Source: an uncultured Nitrospira sp. (lineage in GTDB: Bacteria > Nitrospirota > Nitrospiria > Nitrospirales > UBA8639). Taken from it: a DNA stretch of 14,173 nucleotides. A program made the translations under genes and the position numbers. Location of the stretch: assembly GCA_902500695.1 (NCBI GenBank), contig CABVRQ010000028.1:17517-31689 (forward strand), read 5' to 3'. Shown piece by piece: positions 1 through 7,756 of this stretch. Position 1 is the first letter of the stretch. Each line of letters opens with the position of its first letter. The notes under the pieces were generated by a model. It ran no database searches. It had not been told where the DNA came from and was given only the letters and a program-made list of their open reading frames with translations.

Positions 1-47
1 CAATGACCCGTTTTACCGAATCATGCCCCCTTCCCATCCCTCCTGCA

Positions 48-1361
48 TCAGGAATAGGCGCGCTCATTATGTTGACTAAGATCCAACCCCATTTCCTCGT
101 CTTGGGCGGAGACTCTCAGCCCTACCGTCACATCCACGATTTTAAGAATGAGATAGGTTCCGATGACAGAAAAGGTCAAGGTTACCAAAGCCAATACGAC
201 TTGTATACCGAACTGTCCGGCGTTCCCGAAAAACAAACCCTGGGCCCCGATTGAGGCAAACAACCCTGTCGCTAAGATGCCCATAAATCCGCCTACGCCA
301 TGAATACCCACAACATCAAGCGAATCATCATAGCCAAACCGCATTTTCCAGACGACCGCACCATAACAGACGGTGCCTGCAACCAACCCAATCAAGAGGG
401 CTGACATCGGCCCGATAAATCCTGCAGCCGGAGTTACCGTGGCCAAACCCGCGACCACGCCACTGGCGACCCCTAACACGGTCGGCTTACCCCTGTGTAC
501 CCATTCAGCCACCATCCAGCTTATTCCCCCTGCCGACGCGGCCGTGTGCGTGGCAAGAAACGCGGCCGCGGCCACACCGTTGGCTCCTAACGCACTCCCC
601 GCGTTAAAGCCGAACCACCCGAACCAGAGAAGTCCTGCTCCCAGAATGGTCATCGGCAAATCATGTGGGGGCATCGGATCTGCCCCAAACCCCTTGCGCT
701 TCCCAAGCATCACCGCACAGACCAACGCCCCGAACCCTGACGAGATGTGGACGACTGCACCCCCGGCAAAATCCAAGGCTCCAAGCTTGGCTAACCACCC
801 TCCACCCCACACCCAATGCGCCAACGGGGTATAAATCAGGAGAGACCATAAAACGGCAAACAATAATAAGGCTTTAAATTTCATTCGCTCGGCCACACTG
901 CCGGTAATCAGCGCCACGGTGATGGCGGCAAACATGAGCTGGAAGAGCATAAAGACTTGATGAGGCACCGTCGATGCATAGGTCGGACTCGGTTCCAACC
1001 CCACACCCTGAAGACCAATCCATTCGAACCCTCCGATTAGCCCTCCGACATCAGGACCGAAAGCTAAGCTGTATCCACACAGCACCCAAACCAGGCTGAT
1101 TAAACAAAGAATCACCATCGTATGCATGATGGTCCCGAGCACATTTTTTTTGCGAACCAGTCCGCCGTAAAATAAGGCCAGTCCAGGAAGCGTCATACAC
1201 AATACCAGCGCCGAAGCCATTAAAAGCCAGGCCGTATCCCCCGTATCAATTTTGGGCAAACCATTTTCCCCTGCCCGGACAACTAATGGCTGGCTCAGAC
1301 TCACCCATAGCACCAGTCCGGTCAACCTTCCCGGCGTTGAGCGTGGAACGAACAGATTCAT
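48..1361 (-). CDS. amtB: Ammonium transporter (Amt/MEP family), second copy
   Basis: Inner-membrane channel for ammonium/ammonia, expected to act as a trimer gated by P-II protein. I place the start at 1361 because GAGGAGGGG lies just upstream; an in-frame ATG at 1382 lacks that support. This gives 437 residues, the same as the paralogue at 1861-3174. An N-terminal signal peptide (about 1-30, ending VVRA) precedes the membrane core, which fits 11 helices. Key residues by homology to E. coli AmtB are visible: D197, the twin histidines H205 (VVHISSG) and H354 (GIHGVGG), W185 in HWVWGGGW, and phenylalanines F144 and F252. The tail GLRVSAQDEEMGLDLSQHNE resembles the conserved cytoplasmic tail that couples Amt to GlnK. 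It lies 44 bases after glnK and is probably co-transcribed with it. Family assignment is secure; specificity for ammonium is by homology. Confidence 0.96.
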   Translation of the reverse strand: MNLFVPRSTPGRLTGLVLWVSLSQPLVVRAGENGLPKIDTGDTAWLLMASALVLCMTLPGLALFYGGLVRKKNVLGTIMHTMVILCLISLVWVLCGYSLAFGPDVGGLIGGFEWIGLQGVGLEPSPTYASTVPHQVFMLFQLMFAAITVALITGSVAERMKFKALLLFAVLWSLLIYTPLAHWVWGGGWLAKLGALDFAGGAVVHISSGFGALVCAVMLGKRKGFGADPMPPHDLPMTILGAGLLWFGWFGFNAGSALGANGVAAAAFLATHTAASAGGISWMVAEWVHRGKPTVLGVASGVVAGLATVTPAAGFIGPMSALLIGLVAGTVCYGAVVWKMRFGYDDSLDVVGIHGVGGFMGILATGLFASIGAQGLFFGNAGQFGIQVVLALVTLTFSVIGTYLILKIVDVTVGLRVSAQDEEMGLDLSQHNERAYS

Positions 1362-1405
1362 TTCCCCTCCTCGAGTAAACAAGTGGTGTGGTAGGGTGGC
1401 AATAG

Positions 1406-1744
1406 TCAGACCGCTCCTTCGCCTGATTCCCCCGTACGAATACGGATGACGCTATGTAACTCGGACACGAAAATCTTTCCATCCCCGATACTGCCGGTTT
1501 TGGCTGCACGCATAATGGCTTCCAGCGCCTCTCCCACTCGCTCGTCGGCCAAGGCGATTTCCAGCTTGATCTTTGGGACGAATTCAATCTGATATTCCGT
1601 GCCTCGGTAGGTCTCTTTATGTCCTTTTTGACGACCAAATCCCTTCACTTCAGTGACCGTCATGCCCTGAATACCCAACTCGATCAAGGCATCTTTCACT
1701 TCATCTAACTTAAAGGGTTTAATAATGGCTTGAATCAGCTTCAT
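1406..1744 (-). CDS. glnK: Nitrogen regulatory protein P-II (GlnK/GlnB type)
   Basis: Small trimeric signal protein that senses 2-oxoglutarate, ATP and ADP and binds Amt channels and nitrogen-control enzymes. The start at 1744 (MKLIQAIIKPF) is chosen over an ATG at 1753 because GGAAGG sits 9 bases upstream of it but directly against the other. The 112-residue length is typical. The T-loop (about 37-55) contains Gln39 and Tyr51, the tyrosine that uridylyltransferase modifies in proteobacteria. The B-loop signature TGSIGDGKIF spans 83-92, and Arg101/Arg103 lie in the C-terminal nucleotide-binding region. It sits between two amt genes, which argues for the GlnK role (channel gating) rather than GlnB. 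Sequence alone does not separate the two names. Whether Tyr51 is modified here depends on a GlnD enzyme not in this window. Confidence 0.95.
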   Translation of the reverse strand: MKLIQAIIKPFKLDEVKDALIELGIQGMTVTEVKGFGRQKGHKETYRGTEYQIEFVPKIKLEIALADERVGEALEAIMRAAKTGSIGDGKIFVSELHSVIRIRTGESGEGAV

Positions 1745-1860
1745 AAGAACCATCCTTCCATTGGATTAAGACACCCTGAAAAACCTCTTCAGTCCTCGCG
1801 GGCAACCGACCCTTTTGACCGTCCCTTGCTCTCGAAACCTCCACATCTTTTTTGTACGAA

Positions 1861-3174
1861 TTAACCATAGGCCCGTTCCCGGTGTTGGGTCAGATCACAT
1901 CCAAGCACCTCCTCTTCTCGATTAACGCGTAACCCGATCGTGCCGTCAACGACCTTGAGAATGAGGAAGGTGCCGACAAATGAAAATACCCAGGTTGCGC
2001 CCACTCCAATGACCTGAATGCCCACCTGCCCGGGATTTCCAAAAAAGAGTCCGGTGCCGCCACCCATGCTGGCAAATAACCCGGTAGCCACGGCCCCCCA
2101 GGTTCCCCCGATTCCATGGATGCCCAGCACGTCCAAGGCATCATCATAGCCCAGTTTATGCTTTAAAAATACACCGAGATAACACACCACGCCTCCTCCA
2201 AAGCCAATCACAATTGCCGCGATGGGCCCCACATAGCCGGCGGCTGGGGTGATCGACACCAGTCCCGCCACGGCGCCGCTTGCCGCGCCCAACACGGTCG
2301 CCCTTCCTCGATAGAGTCCCTCCACTCCGACCCAGGCTAATGCCCCTGCGGCGGTCGCCACATGAGTGGCCACAAATGCACTCGCCGCAACCCCATTGGC
2401 TGCCAGAGCGCTTCCCGCGTTAAAACCGAACCACCCGATCCACAATAAACTGGCCCCGATGACCGTAAACGGGAGGTTATGGGGGCTCATATTCTCGGTA
2501 CCATATCCGTGGCGTTTGCCTAAGACAAGGGCGCAGGCTAACGCAGCCACACCCGAACTAATATGGACGACGGTCCCACCGGCAAAATCTAAGTCCCCCA
2601 ACTCAGCCAGCCAGCCCCCTCCCCACACCCAATGAGCCAGAGGCGCATAAATGAACGTGACCCATAACACGGCAAATAAGGCAAAGGCGCTAAATTTCAT
2701 TCGCTCGGCAATGGCTCCGCTAATGAGCGCGACCGTAATCGCCGCAAACATTAACTGAAACACCATGAAGGCCAAATGGGGAATCGTCGAACCTTCGAGC
2801 GGTTCGGGTCCCACCCCCGTCAATCCTAACCACTTGAGTCCACCAATGACCCCTCCCACATCGGGAGCAAAGGCGAGACTATAGCCCCAAAACACCCACA
2901 CGACACTGACAAGACAGACCGCAATAAAGCTATGCATCATGGTACTTAACACGTTTTTACTGCGAACCATCCCGCCATAAAACAATGCCAATCCCGGAAT
3001 GATCATGGCCAACACCAACGCCGAGGACATCAACACCCAAGCCGTGTCGCCGGCACTGAGTTGCGACGCGCCTCCATCCCCAGCCCACACCAATGAGCCC
3101 AAACCGTTCACTACCAGAACAGACATGAATCCTGAGAATAGGGCTCTACTGGCTTTATGAATGTAGACGTTCAT
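1861..3174 (-). CDS. amtB: Ammonium transporter (Amt/MEP family), first copy
   Basis: Inner-membrane ammonium channel, 437 residues. The start at 3174 has AAGGAG about 8 bases upstream. A signal peptide (about 1-31, ending LVWA) is followed by the Amt fold. Residues matching E. coli AmtB are D196, H204 (VVHISSG), H353 (GIHGIGG), W184 (HWVWGGGW), and pore phenylalanines F143 and F251 (WFGFNAGSA). The C-terminal tail GLRVNREEEVLGCDLTQHRE keeps the P-II-responsive pattern. It begins 24 bases after the porin gene and ends 116 bases before glnK, the widest gap in the group, so glnK might also have its own promoter. It aligns with the other copy almost without gaps, which suggests a duplication. 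The loops differ around 122-132 and 223-231, so the two may differ in affinity or gating; that is inference. Confidence 0.96.
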   Translation of the reverse strand: MNVYIHKASRALFSGFMSVLVVNGLGSLVWAGDGGASQLSAGDTAWVLMSSALVLAMIIPGLALFYGGMVRSKNVLSTMMHSFIAVCLVSVVWVFWGYSLAFAPDVGGVIGGLKWLGLTGVGPEPLEGSTIPHLAFMVFQLMFAAITVALISGAIAERMKFSAFALFAVLWVTFIYAPLAHWVWGGGWLAELGDLDFAGGTVVHISSGVAALACALVLGKRHGYGTENMSPHNLPFTVIGASLLWIGWFGFNAGSALAANGVAASAFVATHVATAAGALAWVGVEGLYRGRATVLGAASGAVAGLVSITPAAGYVGPIAAIVIGFGGGVVCYLGVFLKHKLGYDDALDVLGIHGIGGTWGAVATGLFASMGGGTGLFFGNPGQVGIQVIGVGATWVFSFVGTFLILKVVDGTIGLRVNREEEVLGCDLTQHRERAYG

Positions 3175-3198
3175 GGTCTTTGCTCCTTCTACCTCTTC

Positions 3199-4422
3199 TT
3201 AAAAGAGGAAAATGGCTTCAACCGCCAGTGTTTGTTGGTTATTGGTCGAATTATTTTTCCCATCTAAAAAGACATTTTGATTTGATTTGTCATAGCGAAA
3301 TTCCAAGCGCGTGATCAGTGAGGGAGCCGGCTTATATTGAAGCGTCACCGTGTTCTCCCACAGCGTTTGGGCGATAGGAGCTGAAACGGTACAAACATTC
3401 GCATTGCCGCCGGATCCGGCCGTCCCTAAACAGCTCTGATCGCCTCCGGCATCTTCCCAAATTTCTCCACGAAAACGGAGGCCCCATTGGTCATTGAAAT
3501 CATAAATGGCATATCCCGCGACACCATCCCAACGGGCATTTTTCCCCGAGCTGATCGCACTCGCATTTTCCTGATTGGCATAATACCCCTCCACCACAAA
3601 CCCTAATTGTTCGGTCGCCTGGAAGGTCACATACCCTCCGACAAGAACCCGTTTTCCTGATCCAGATCTCGTATTCGAACTCTCTTTTCCAACAATTCCA
3701 TACACATTCAATCCAAGTTGTTCAGTGGGATGATAGGACACTAATCCTTCCACAGATTTCGCCGTATTATTATCTTCCGTCAACCCGGTATACGAATTGA
3801 GAGCACTCATTGATAATGAAAGCCTCTCGTTGACGGCATAGGCCAGACGAATGCCGGTGATTGTGAAGGGCTGACCCAATCCAAACAACCAGGATCGGGA
3901 ATAATTATTATTGTAGGGACTTTCAATGACTTCATAGCCGACCAAGGCATTCATTCGTCCAATCCGAATATCCAACCCGTTGCCAAGAGGGGCAACATAC
4001 TGGACATACATTTCCTGAAAATCCACATCATCCCCGACTCGCCCGCCCGTAAATTGCGCATCCTCACCAACATCTAATTTGATTCGGAATCCGGCACGCT
4101 CGACGGGATTAGTTCCGTTAGTCGCTTCCTTCTCAAAGACCAATTGAGCCATATTGGGCCTGAAAGAATTGGCGTCCCCGTCAAAGATGCGCAACTGATT
4201 TGCATTGGCCCCCCCATTTTTGGGGTTATTGAAGTTTTGGGTGTAGGACGCTTCCACATACCCATAGAGTTTGAAGTCCTCCTTGGTTAGCACCGCCGCC
4301 TCACTCACGCTCAATCCGAAAATAATTGAAAGCAGCGCAAGACCGACGCTTACCAGGCCTCCATGCCTTCGACCCTTAGGTGAGTGGTGAAAGGTGATTC
4401 CAACCATTAAATCTCCAAGCAT
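3199..4422 (-). CDS. Outer-membrane beta-barrel porin (BBP2/OmpL-like)
   Basis: Predicted outer-membrane channel of about 407 residues with no catalytic motif. A basic N-terminus and hydrophobic stretch (GLVSVGLALLSIIFG) ending SVSEA form a signal peptide. The mature part alternates polar and hydrophobic residues in many short strands rich in Tyr, Asn and Gly, and the protein ends with Phe, as outer-membrane barrels commonly do. The early segment (KLYGYVEASYTQNF, then NQLRIFDGDANSFRPNMAQL) resembles the putative beta-barrel porin-2 family, PF07642. The start is uncertain: 4422 has GGAGG five bases upstream, 4407 has a weaker GGAG and gives a shorter signal peptide, and a GTG at 4479 is less likely. 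It is the first gene of the amt-glnK group, 24 bases before amtB, so passage of small nitrogen compounds is a reasonable guess but not shown by sequence. Confidence 0.85.
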   Translation of the reverse strand: MLGDLMVGITFHHSPKGRRHGGLVSVGLALLSIIFGLSVSEAAVLTKEDFKLYGYVEASYTQNFNNPKNGGANANQLRIFDGDANSFRPNMAQLVFEKEATNGTNPVERAGFRIKLDVGEDAQFTGGRVGDDVDFQEMYVQYVAPLGNGLDIRIGRMNALVGYEVIESPYNNNYSRSWLFGLGQPFTITGIRLAYAVNERLSLSMSALNSYTGLTEDNNTAKSVEGLVSYHPTEQLGLNVYGIVGKESSNTRSGSGKRVLVGGYVTFQATEQLGFVVEGYYANQENASAISSGKNARWDGVAGYAIYDFNDQWGLRFRGEIWEDAGGDQSCLGTAGSGGNANVCTVSAPIAQTLWENTVTLQYKPAPSLITRLEFRYDKSNQNVFLDGKNNSTNNQQTLAVEAIFLF

Positions 4423-4961
4423 GTAGCCCTCCGTATTTTTGAGGTCGCACTCGCCATAACCCGACCAGAATTTCCCCACGCCGCCTTGCCCCGGTCATGA
4501 TCAGCCACGCTTCATTGACGAGACTTTTGGCGGTTTTCCTAACTACTGAGAGCGGTCATGGGCTCAAAAGGCAAAAAAAAATCCCCAACCATTTTTTCTT
4601 GGCTGAGGACTTCATTGTCCGCGTTCTATTGTATGGAGGCCGCCCATGAGACTTCGTTGTCCCTGACGACGCATTCTGAGTTTTTTACCACCCAAGACAC
4701 CATGTGTCAAGGGAGAGCTGCTAAAATGAGGGCTGGGTCCGTGAAAAGGAGTCGCTACACAAAAACCCTTTAGCTGTCTTCATTCCTAAATGCTTCCGCC
4801 CGGATATGAGAAACATGCCAACGCTCTCCCTTCCGCCCTTGCCAATGCTCCATTCCCTTGAAAGAATAGGCATTCTACTCTGGCCCAGCTCCTTAATTTT
4901 CCTGGAGTTGAAACAGGCCTTCACGAACTGACTATTCTCATTCCCTTTAAGGAGGTCATGG
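4423..4961. other. Divergent intergenic region between porin operon and mscS
   Basis: About 540 bases separate the oppositely directed porin and channel genes, so promoters for both should lie here. A 71-codon frame at 4558-4773 has no ribosome site and no recognisable domain, and I do not accept it as a gene. A sigma-54-like element for the porin side is listed separately. The channel gene has a strong AAGGAGGT ribosome site at 4949-4956. I see no convincing sigma-70 promoter for it. Confidence 0.6.
4570..4588 (-). promoter_or_regulatory. Possible sigma-54 (-24/-12) promoter for the porin-amt-glnK operon
   Basis: Read on the minus strand, the sequence is TTGGGGATTTTTTTTTGCC. It has GG and GC separated by exactly 10 bases, with TT before GC, as in the TGGCAC-N5-TTGCW consensus. 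It would start transcription near 4559, about 140 bases before the porin start. The CAC part of the -24 box is absent and the T-run makes chance matches easier. I found no clear NtrC-type enhancer nearby. It is plausible because nitrogen-scavenging operons are often sigma-54 dependent. Confidence 0.25.
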
Positions 4962-5891
4962 ATGGAATCTTTTGTTTTTGAAAAACTCACTCCCTTTCTC
5001 GCAGCCAAATCGCTCGCCATGATGGAAGTCGGCTTGCGCCTTCTCCTCATCCTGGTGGTTGCCTATGTTGGGATACGTGCCGTTCGGTTTGGCCTGCACC
5101 GACTCGAAATCTTTTTACTCACCATAAGGGAAAATGAAGATAGGGACCGCCTGGCCCGTGAAAAACGAGTTAAAACTCTCATCGGGTTGCTTCTGACCAT
5201 CTGTCTTACATTGGTTTGGGTTGTTACCGTCGTGATGGGGTTGGATCAAATAGGGCTGGATATCACACCCATTATCGCCAGTGCCGGCATCGTGGGACTG
5301 GCCGTCGGCTTTGGAGCACAAAATCTGGTTCGGGATGTGATTAACGGATTTTTTATTATTTTAGAAAACCAGGTTCGGATCGGGGATGTGGCCGTGGTCA
5401 ATGGAACCGGTGGCTTAGTCGAAGCCATCAGTTTTAGAACCATTACCCTACGCGATCAGGCAGGAACGGTCCACATTTTTCCGAATGGCACCGTCACAAC
5501 CCTTTCCAATATGACGAAAGATTGGTCTGCCTATGTCATGAATATCGGCGTGGCCTATAAAGAGGACACGGACCGCGTGACAGAAATCATGCGAGAGGTC
5601 GGAAAAGCCTTGCAACAAGATGAGCTATTAGGCAGAAAAATCCTGGAACCTATTGAAATAATGGGCGTAGATGCCTTTGGGGAATCGGAAGTCGTCATCA
5701 AAGCTCGAATCAAAACCATTCCCATCGAGCAATGGGGAGTCGGGCGGGAATACCGGCGACGTCTGAAAAAAGCCTTTGACCAGAATGGAATTGAAATTCC
5801 CTTTCCCCATCGAACACTCTATATGGGAGAGGCCAGCCCGCCATTTCTCGTCAAAAGAACCTTGTCTCAGACAGAGACACCAACCCCTTGA
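4962..5891 (+). CDS. MscS-family small-conductance mechanosensitive channel
   Basis: Inner-membrane channel that opens under membrane tension and releases solutes during hypo-osmotic shock. It has 309 residues, close to the size of E. coli MscS (286). Hydrophobic segments at about 20-43 and 70-93 precede the pore helix at about 103-130. The pore region, with small residues alternating (SAGIVGLAVGFGAQ, then NLVRDVINGFFIILENQ), is the family signature. The beta domain follows (about 134-185, with RIGD and FPNG) and then the alpha/beta C-terminal domain to about 295. The start is fixed by AAGGAGGT six bases upstream; an ATG four bases earlier is out of frame and soon stops. It is a single gene that converges with the DUF423 gene 22 bases downstream. 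Bacteria usually carry several such paralogues, so I give no symbol. Confidence 0.93.
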   Translation: MESFVFEKLTPFLAAKSLAMMEVGLRLLLILVVAYVGIRAVRFGLHRLEIFLLTIRENEDRDRLAREKRVKTLIGLLLTICLTLVWVVTVVMGLDQIGLDITPIIASAGIVGLAVGFGAQNLVRDVINGFFIILENQVRIGDVAVVNGTGGLVEAISFRTITLRDQAGTVHIFPNGTVTTLSNMTKDWSAYVMNIGVAYKEDTDRVTEIMREVGKALQQDELLGRKILEPIEIMGVDAFGESEVVIKARIKTIPIEQWGVGREYRRRLKKAFDQNGIEIPFPHRTLYMGEASPPFLVKRTLSQTETPTP

Positions 5892-5913
5892 TCAAGGCAG
5901 GAGGAGATCTCGA

Positions 5914-6324
5914 CTATGTACTATCCGGCCGGGAGAATGGGGTGTTCTCAGCGGGAAAGGCTTTCCAATACCCTCGGGCCAGCAGGCCCCATCCCACAAT
6001 AAAACACAGACCTCCAAATGGCGTGACGATCCCCAATCCACGCACACCCGAAATGGACATGACATACAGGCTTCCTGAAAACAACACAACGCCCAGGAAG
6101 AAAGCCCAACCGGCCCATTTAAACTGGCGAAGGGGAACATATGCCAGACTCAATCCGGCACTGATCATGCCCAAGGCATGGATCAAATGATACCGCACCC
6201 CGGTTTCAAAGGCCGCCAACATCTGTTCCGAAAGAAATGACTTGAGTCCATGCGCGCCAAAAGCGCCAATGGCGACACCAAAGAGAGCCATCAGCGCCCC
6301 ACTCATCAGTATTGGCCGTGCCAT
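5914..6324 (-). CDS. DUF423 family membrane protein (YgdD-like)
   Basis: Small inner-membrane protein of unknown function, 136 residues, with four hydrophobic helices. The N-terminal pattern GALMALFGVAIGAFGAHGLK followed by FETGVRYHLIHALG is characteristic of the DUF423 family. The frame stays open upstream to 6432, but that would overlap the DUF2061 gene. The ATG at 6324 (MARPILMSG) has AGAGG nine bases upstream, whereas the ATG at 6333 directly abuts that AGAGG. It lies 46 bases after the DUF2061 gene and is probably the last gene of the Rrf2-DUF2061-DUF423 unit. The polar C-terminal tail (about 123-136) is probably outside the membrane. Confidence 0.88.
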   Translation of the reverse strand: MARPILMSGALMALFGVAIGAFGAHGLKSFLSEQMLAAFETGVRYHLIHALGMISAGLSLAYVPLRQFKWAGWAFFLGVVLFSGSLYVMSISGVRGLGIVTPFGGLCFIVGWGLLARGYWKAFPAENTPFSRPDST

Positions 6325-6370
6325 AACATTCATCCTCTTGTAGTGGAAGAAAATATCATTAATTGAGAAA

Positions 6371-6592
6371 CTATGGCGAACTGGTTGTCGGATATATTCG
6401 TCCCCAGTGAATTTTTTGCCAGACTCGCTCATGAACCCAATATAAAAATATTTTCGTGACCAATTCCGTCAGTCCAACGGAAGCGGCAAGAAGGAGTTCA
6501 CCAGAAAAAATAAACACCAGGAGCGTGGTATCCAACGTACCGACTGCCCGCCAACTTATACCTTTCACCACACTACGCCAATGAGTTTCCAT
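6371..6592 (-). CDS. DUF2061 family small membrane protein
   Basis: A 73-residue protein with two hydrophobic segments (TTLLVFIFSGELLLAASVGL and TKIFLYWV). The pattern SVVKGISWRAVGTLDT near the N-terminus and LYWVHERVW near the C-terminus matches DUF2061, whose biochemical function is unknown to me. The start is supported by AGAGG six bases upstream. It is placed 58 bases after the Rrf2-type regulator and 46 bases before the DUF423 gene, all on one strand, so co-transcription and control by the regulator are likely. DUF2061 genes are sometimes found beside sulfur-assimilation genes in other genomes; nothing of that kind is present here. Confidence 0.87.
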   Translation of the reverse strand: METHWRSVVKGISWRAVGTLDTTLLVFIFSGELLLAASVGLTELVTKIFLYWVHERVWQKIHWGRIYPTTSSP

Positions 6593-6650
6593 AGGTTCCT
6601 CTTATCGTTGACCTTGCCGCATGACGACAGCAAAAAAAGACTGACTAAGA

Positions 6651-7154
6651 TTAACTATCCGACGATTTTTTTTTCTTCTCTGTTGCACTTTGCCCTAGTT
6701 GTGTTTTCAGATTGAGAAGTGCCGCTCCCTGCTGGGGAAATACAAAATCTTCTAACGTGTAATGATCAAGGACCGAGGCAATCGCGTTCCGCACATCCAG
6801 CATGATGCGCTGAATTGGACACGTCGTTGTTCCCGCATGAGGACAATCCCGGCATTTCTGATATGCCGTCTGACTCACACAGGCAATCGGTGCCAGCGGG
6901 CCATCCAGAAGGCGAATAACCTGCCCCAATGTCACTTCCCGTGGCGACTTAATTAAAAATACTCCGCCATGGGCCCCCCGACGACTCCCGATGAGCCCGG
7001 CATTCTTTAACGACAACAAAATCATTTCCAGAAAACCCAATGGAATATTCTGCCGCTCCGCCAGGGATTTCCGTTGCACGAGTCCCTGGCCGAATTCCTG
7101 AGTCAGCTCAATCATGGCCCGCAAAGCATACTCGCTTTTTTTAGAAAATCGCAT
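6651..7154 (-). CDS. Rrf2-family transcriptional regulator with four-cysteine cluster
   Basis: DNA-binding regulator of 167 residues, slightly longer than IscR. The winged-helix opening (MRFSKKSEYALRAMIEL), the recognition region (SLAERQNIPLGFLEMILLSL) and the wing (GLIGSRRGAHGGVFLIKSP) are typical of Rrf2. Four cysteines at 92, 101, 104 and 112 occupy the region where IscR holds an iron-sulfur cluster (Cys92, 98, 104 and His107), so binding of Fe-S, nitric oxide or another redox signal is plausible. The spacing differs from IscR, so the ligand is unknown. The C-terminus is basic and Ser-rich (EKKKKSSDS). There is no ribosome site before the start codon, and an inverted repeat covers it (7151-7184), which points to autoregulation and perhaps a leaderless message. 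Two small membrane-protein genes follow on the same strand. Confidence 0.92.
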   Translation of the reverse strand: MRFSKKSEYALRAMIELTQEFGQGLVQRKSLAERQNIPLGFLEMILLSLKNAGLIGSRRGAHGGVFLIKSPREVTLGQVIRLLDGPLAPIACVSQTAYQKCRDCPHAGTTTCPIQRIMLDVRNAIASVLDHYTLEDFVFPQQGAALLNLKTQLGQSATEKKKKSSDS

Positions 7155-7184
7155 AATACTACATAAAGTTAACTAATATTATGC
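7151..7184. promoter_or_regulatory. Inverted-repeat operator candidate over the Rrf2 start codon
   Basis: GCATAATACTA at 7151-7161 and TAATATTATGC at 7174-7184 are reverse complements at 10 of 11 positions, with a 12-base spacer that contains GTTAAC (7168-7173). The left arm includes the start codon of the regulator (7152-7154). The arm centres are 23 bases apart, about two helical turns, as expected for a homodimer or a pair of dimers. Autorepression by the encoded Rrf2 protein is the simplest reading. Confidence 0.5.
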
Positions 7185-7756
7185 ACATTTACCATAAGAT
7201 TGTTGCTCGTTTCTAGCCCAACAAAGCCGTGCATGAGTCAAGCGTGCGTTCAAGGCCTCGCAGGAGAGATCTGGCATTGATGATCGTTTAACGGCTCAAG
7301 GTCCCGCCCAGGGGATTGATATCCACGTGGGCCATAACAGGATGAATGAGGATTTGATCAACCTTCCGGTTCCCTGACCGGTGATCTCCCAGGATTTTCT
7401 CAGCTATCTTTGGGGAGCCATTGACGCCATGAGATTGCCATTCGTTGAAGGATTCTTATCCAAACGTTGAAAGTCGAAGGAGTGCACGACGAGTAAAATA
7501 AAAAGGCACCGATTGAGAGTTTTCCTTAAAATCCGAAGTGGGCACGGCTGGCTACTAACGGGTGCAGACATCCATTTTGTCACCACTCTTCAATCCTCCT
7601 TCCGGCCACCATCATCCTTTTGTTTTCAAAAAGTGTTTAGTAATCCGTCTGGGTTGATTCTGTATCGGTCCTCTCTCTGACATGCGGATTATTGAACAGG
7701 ATTGACTGATCAACTTAAGACCCTAGCCAGCCATGTTCACAGGACACCACTTCCGG
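7185..7756. other. 572-base stretch without a recognisable gene
   Basis: This lies between the 3' end of the caspase-SUMF1 gene and the upstream side of the Rrf2 gene. Short open frames exist on both strands (60 codons at 7404-7586 minus, about 40 codons near 7250-7380 plus). None has a ribosome site or a domain I recognise. I saw no terminator with a clear T-run after the caspase gene and no RNA gene. It may be eroded coding sequence. Confidence 0.5.

Noticed and set aside
3..47. Possible start of a further minus-strand gene (ATG at 37) after amtB
   Set aside because: Only 12 codons are visible before the edge, and the AGGAGG lies one base from the ATG, too close to be a normal ribosome site.
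373..834. 153-codon open frame on the plus strand
   Set aside because: Antisense to amtB; composition-driven open frame rich in Pro/Ala/Asn with no domain or ribosome site.
4558..4773. 71-codon plus-strand frame in the divergent region
   Set aside because: No ribosome site, no recognisable domain, unusual composition.
5885..5896. Palindrome CCTTGATCAAGG at the end of the MscS gene as a terminator
   Set aside because: No loop and no T-run; it is too short to terminate transcription on either strand.
6325..6432. N-terminal extension of the DUF423 gene up to 6432
   Set aside because: It would overlap the DUF2061 gene, and the extension is not part of the DUF423 family; the start at 6324 has a ribosome site.
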